Source of the DNA: Chloroflexota bacterium
GTDB taxonomy: Bacteria; Chloroflexota; UBA6077
Length of the DNA stretch: 12,420 nucleotides
Assembly: GCA_021788565.1 (NCBI GenBank)
Contig: JAJYKO010000069.1
Coordinates: 1 to 12,420, forward strand
Reading direction: 5' to 3'
Made by a program: the position numbers and the translations under genes
Shown here: piece by piece, positions 10,987-12,420 of the stretch
Layout: each line of letters starts with the position of its first letter
Numbering within the stretch: position 1 is the first letter of the stretch
The notes under the pieces: generated by a model
The model's input: only the letters and a program-made list of their open reading frames with translations
Database searches by the model: none
Told to the model about the DNA's origin: nothing

Positions 10987-12144
10987 CTACCGCACCAGGA
11001 AGCGCTCCAGCGCGGATCGGTCCACCTCCACGCCCAAGCCCGGTGCGTCCCCCGCGGTGAGCACGCCGTCCTTCAGGCTGAAGGGCATGGGAGCGACCTC
11101 CTCTCGAAGCGGGTTTGCGCTCCGGTCGCACTCGAGCGCGGGCTCCTGGATCAGGGGGAAGCGGGAGTAGGCGCGCGTGGCCGGCGGGAGCGTGATGGCC
11201 AGCTGGAGCGTTGCTGAGAGCCCCACAGGGGTGCCCCAGGCGTGCGGCACGCAGAGCATACCCCAGGCGTTCACCATGGACGCGATGCGCGCGCACTCGG
11301 TAATTCCACCCGCGTTGCACAGGTCGGGCTGGGCCACATCCATGGCCTGCTGGGCGCACCACTCGCGGTATCCAAAGCGGGTGTAGACGCACTCGCCCGT
11401 GGCAACCGGCATCCCGATGGTGCCCTTCAGCTGCACGTAGCCCCGGAGTTCGTTCGCGGGGAGTGGCTCCTCGAACCAGCCGATATCGTAGTCTGCGACT
11501 CGCCGCGCGAGGTCGCGGGCGGCTGCCACAGTGTAGGCCTGATTCGCATCGATCATTAGCAGGCTGTCGGGACCAATCACCTCGCGAGCTATCTGGACGC
11601 GCCTGGCATCTACCTTGATCGGGAGCCCGCCAATCTTCACCTTTATGGCCCGGAAGCCGCTCTCCAGATGACGCCGTGCCTCTTCTTCAACCAGCGAGAC
11701 CGGATCGCCCGTCTCCAAATAGTAGAAGCCGGTCGCGTAGCCGAGGACCGAGTCCCTGACCTTCCCTCCGAGCAGTTCGTACACGGGCTTGCCCGCGATC
11801 TTCCCTCGAAGGTCCCATAGGGCTATGTCGACCCCGCTCATAGCCTGGAGGGAGATGCCGCTGGTTCGCCCCCCCGCCTCGTACGTCCTGTACATCTTGT
11901 CCCAGAGCCGGTTGGTGTTGGTCGGGTCCTCGTCGATCAGTAGCGGTCGAAGCTGCTTCTCGACGACCGCCGCCAGGACCTCCAGTCCCTGGGCCGCGCC
12001 CGCTTCGCCCCATCCGCTCATTCCCTCATCGGTAACGACTTCCACGAGGCAAGCGACCCTCGCCTTGTTCCAACCGAGGGCATTCCCCGTCGGGTTCGCC
12101 AGTGTCGCTCGCAGTGGATACGCCTTGACGTCTACTATCCGCAC
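10987..12144 (-). CDS. Mandelate racemase/muconate lactonizing enzyme family protein
   Basis: The 385-residue protein is a full-length enolase-superfamily member. The N-terminal capping domain (1-125) is followed by the barrel with FRAIKVKIGG (KxK at Lys168/Lys170), DANQAY (Asp199, Asn201), WFEEPL (Glu225), ATGEC (Glu251), and PHAWGTP (His301, probably paired with Asp274). Asp199, Glu225 and Glu251 bind Mg2+. Lys170 and His301 are the usual acid/base pair of the mandelate racemase subgroup, which contains sugar-acid dehydratases and epimerases. With an HpcH/HpaI aldolase next door, dehydration of a sugar acid to a 2-keto-3-deoxy acid is a reasonable guess. Muconate cycloisomerase-like activity is the alternative. 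The start is GTG at 12144 with GGAGG seven bases upstream. An extended -10 element lies at 12221-12229. Confidence 0.9.
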   Translation of the reverse strand: MRIVDVKAYPLRATLANPTGNALGWNKARVACLVEVVTDEGMSGWGEAGAAQGLEVLAAVVEKQLRPLLIDEDPTNTNRLWDKMYRTYEAGGRTSGISLQAMSGVDIALWDLRGKIAGKPVYELLGGKVRDSVLGYATGFYYLETGDPVSLVEEEARRHLESGFRAIKVKIGGLPIKVDARRVQIAREVIGPDSLLMIDANQAYTVAAARDLARRVADYDIGWFEEPLPANELRGYVQLKGTIGMPVATGECVYTRFGYREWCAQQAMDVAQPDLCNAGGITECARIASMVNAWGMLCVPHAWGTPVGLSATLQLAITLPPATRAYSRFPLIQEPALECDRSANPLREEVAPMPFSLKDGVLTAGDAPGLGVEVDRSALERFLVR

Positions 12145-12420
12145 TCTCCTGCCTCCAACGTAGCCCAGCGTGATCGAGTGCCCAGCTTCCTACACTGGGC
12201 CGCCGCTGTTCTTCCGGCGGATTCTAGCACGTTGGCTACTACAACCGGGGCAGGAAGCGCGAGGGCATGGTTCAGCGTTGGGGTCGCAGTGTGGGATGGG
12301 GAAGGGAGGGCGATGGGAGGGCGAATGCCCTTCGGGCCTTGGCGCCACGCTACTCGCTACCGCCAAGTCCTGCTGAGCCGCCAGTTTCCTACCGACGTGG
12401 CGGCTCGCCGGGACGTGAGG
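12145..12420. other. Upstream region of the enolase-superfamily gene, no gene seen
   Basis: It holds several hairpins: GCCCAG/CTGGGC (12180-12185, 12195-12200), CCGCCG/CGGCGG (12200-12205, 12215-12220) and, near the window end, GAGCCGCCA/TGGCGGCTC (12375-12383, 12398-12406). The first two would lie in the 5' leader of the - strand gene. No open frame here has recognisable content. Confidence 0.5.
12221..12229 (-). promoter_or_regulatory. Extended -10 element upstream of the enolase-superfamily gene
   Basis: On the - strand this reads TGCTAGAAT, an extended -10 element one base off consensus, about 77 bases before the GTG start. It closely resembles TGCTATAAT at 9348-9356, including flanking CG, which suggests a common promoter style in this genome. 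Confidence 0.4.

Noticed and set aside
12319..12337. Hairpin GCCC-TTC-GGGC as a terminator
   Set aside because: The stem is four base pairs and no gene ends nearby.

Overview
The window is about 60% GC and has the gene density and promoter style of a bacterial chromosome. The short secreted protein at 4207-4572 carries a block that I associate with Chloroflexota, and the genes at the two ends (a SucD-like CoA ligase, a small ferredoxin, an HpcH/HpaI aldolase, an enolase-superfamily dehydratase) fit an environmental member of that phylum. This placement is an inference. No rRNA or marker gene is present to fix it.

Layout. 1-1069: a metabolic pair on the + strand, the 3' part of a succinyl-CoA ligase alpha-like gene and a small 4Fe-4S ferredoxin, separated by a 26-bp inverted repeat. 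1314-2042: a metallophosphoesterase on the - strand, with GC hairpins at the convergence point and a dispersed-type 68-nt inverted repeat behind it. 2330-2415: a complete tRNA-Leu(UAA) with its own promoter and an encoded CCA. 2436-9754: an accessory region that begins at the 3' end of this tRNA. 9955-12144: a convergent sugar-acid-type pair, an HpcH/HpaI aldolase (+) and a mandelate racemase/muconate lactonizing family enzyme (-), sharing a 13-bp-stem terminator.

The accessory region is the unusual part. Copies of the tRNA-Leu 3' end occur four times in one orientation: the tRNA itself (2388-2413), 2942-2967, 8170-8224 (55 nt, reaching back to the anticodon loop) and 9729-9754. They fall into two classes by what lies beside them. 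The first class (2388 and 8170) is followed at conserved spacing by hicA. The second class (2942 and 9729) lies just after the stop of a hicB and shares a T-to-G change in the T loop and the flank GGTACGA. The repeating unit is therefore [tRNA 3' end - hicA - hicB - tRNA 3'-like end]. The first unit is complete. The second has hicA deleted down to about 18 codons but an intact, divergent hicB. The third is only the 3' half of hicB, joined directly to a reverse-strand tyrosine-integrase remnant. A HigBA-type toxin-antitoxin pair lies between the second and third. I read this as repeated integration of toxin-antitoxin islets at one tRNA gene, followed by decay of the integrase.

Between the first and second units (2968-8169) lies sparse cargo: three membrane or exported proteins without assigned function, a secreted protein, an HTH regulator with an inverted repeat over its promoter, and a dead IS5-family transposase. 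The region thus combines addiction modules, unassigned envelope proteins and mobile-element debris at a tRNA attachment site.
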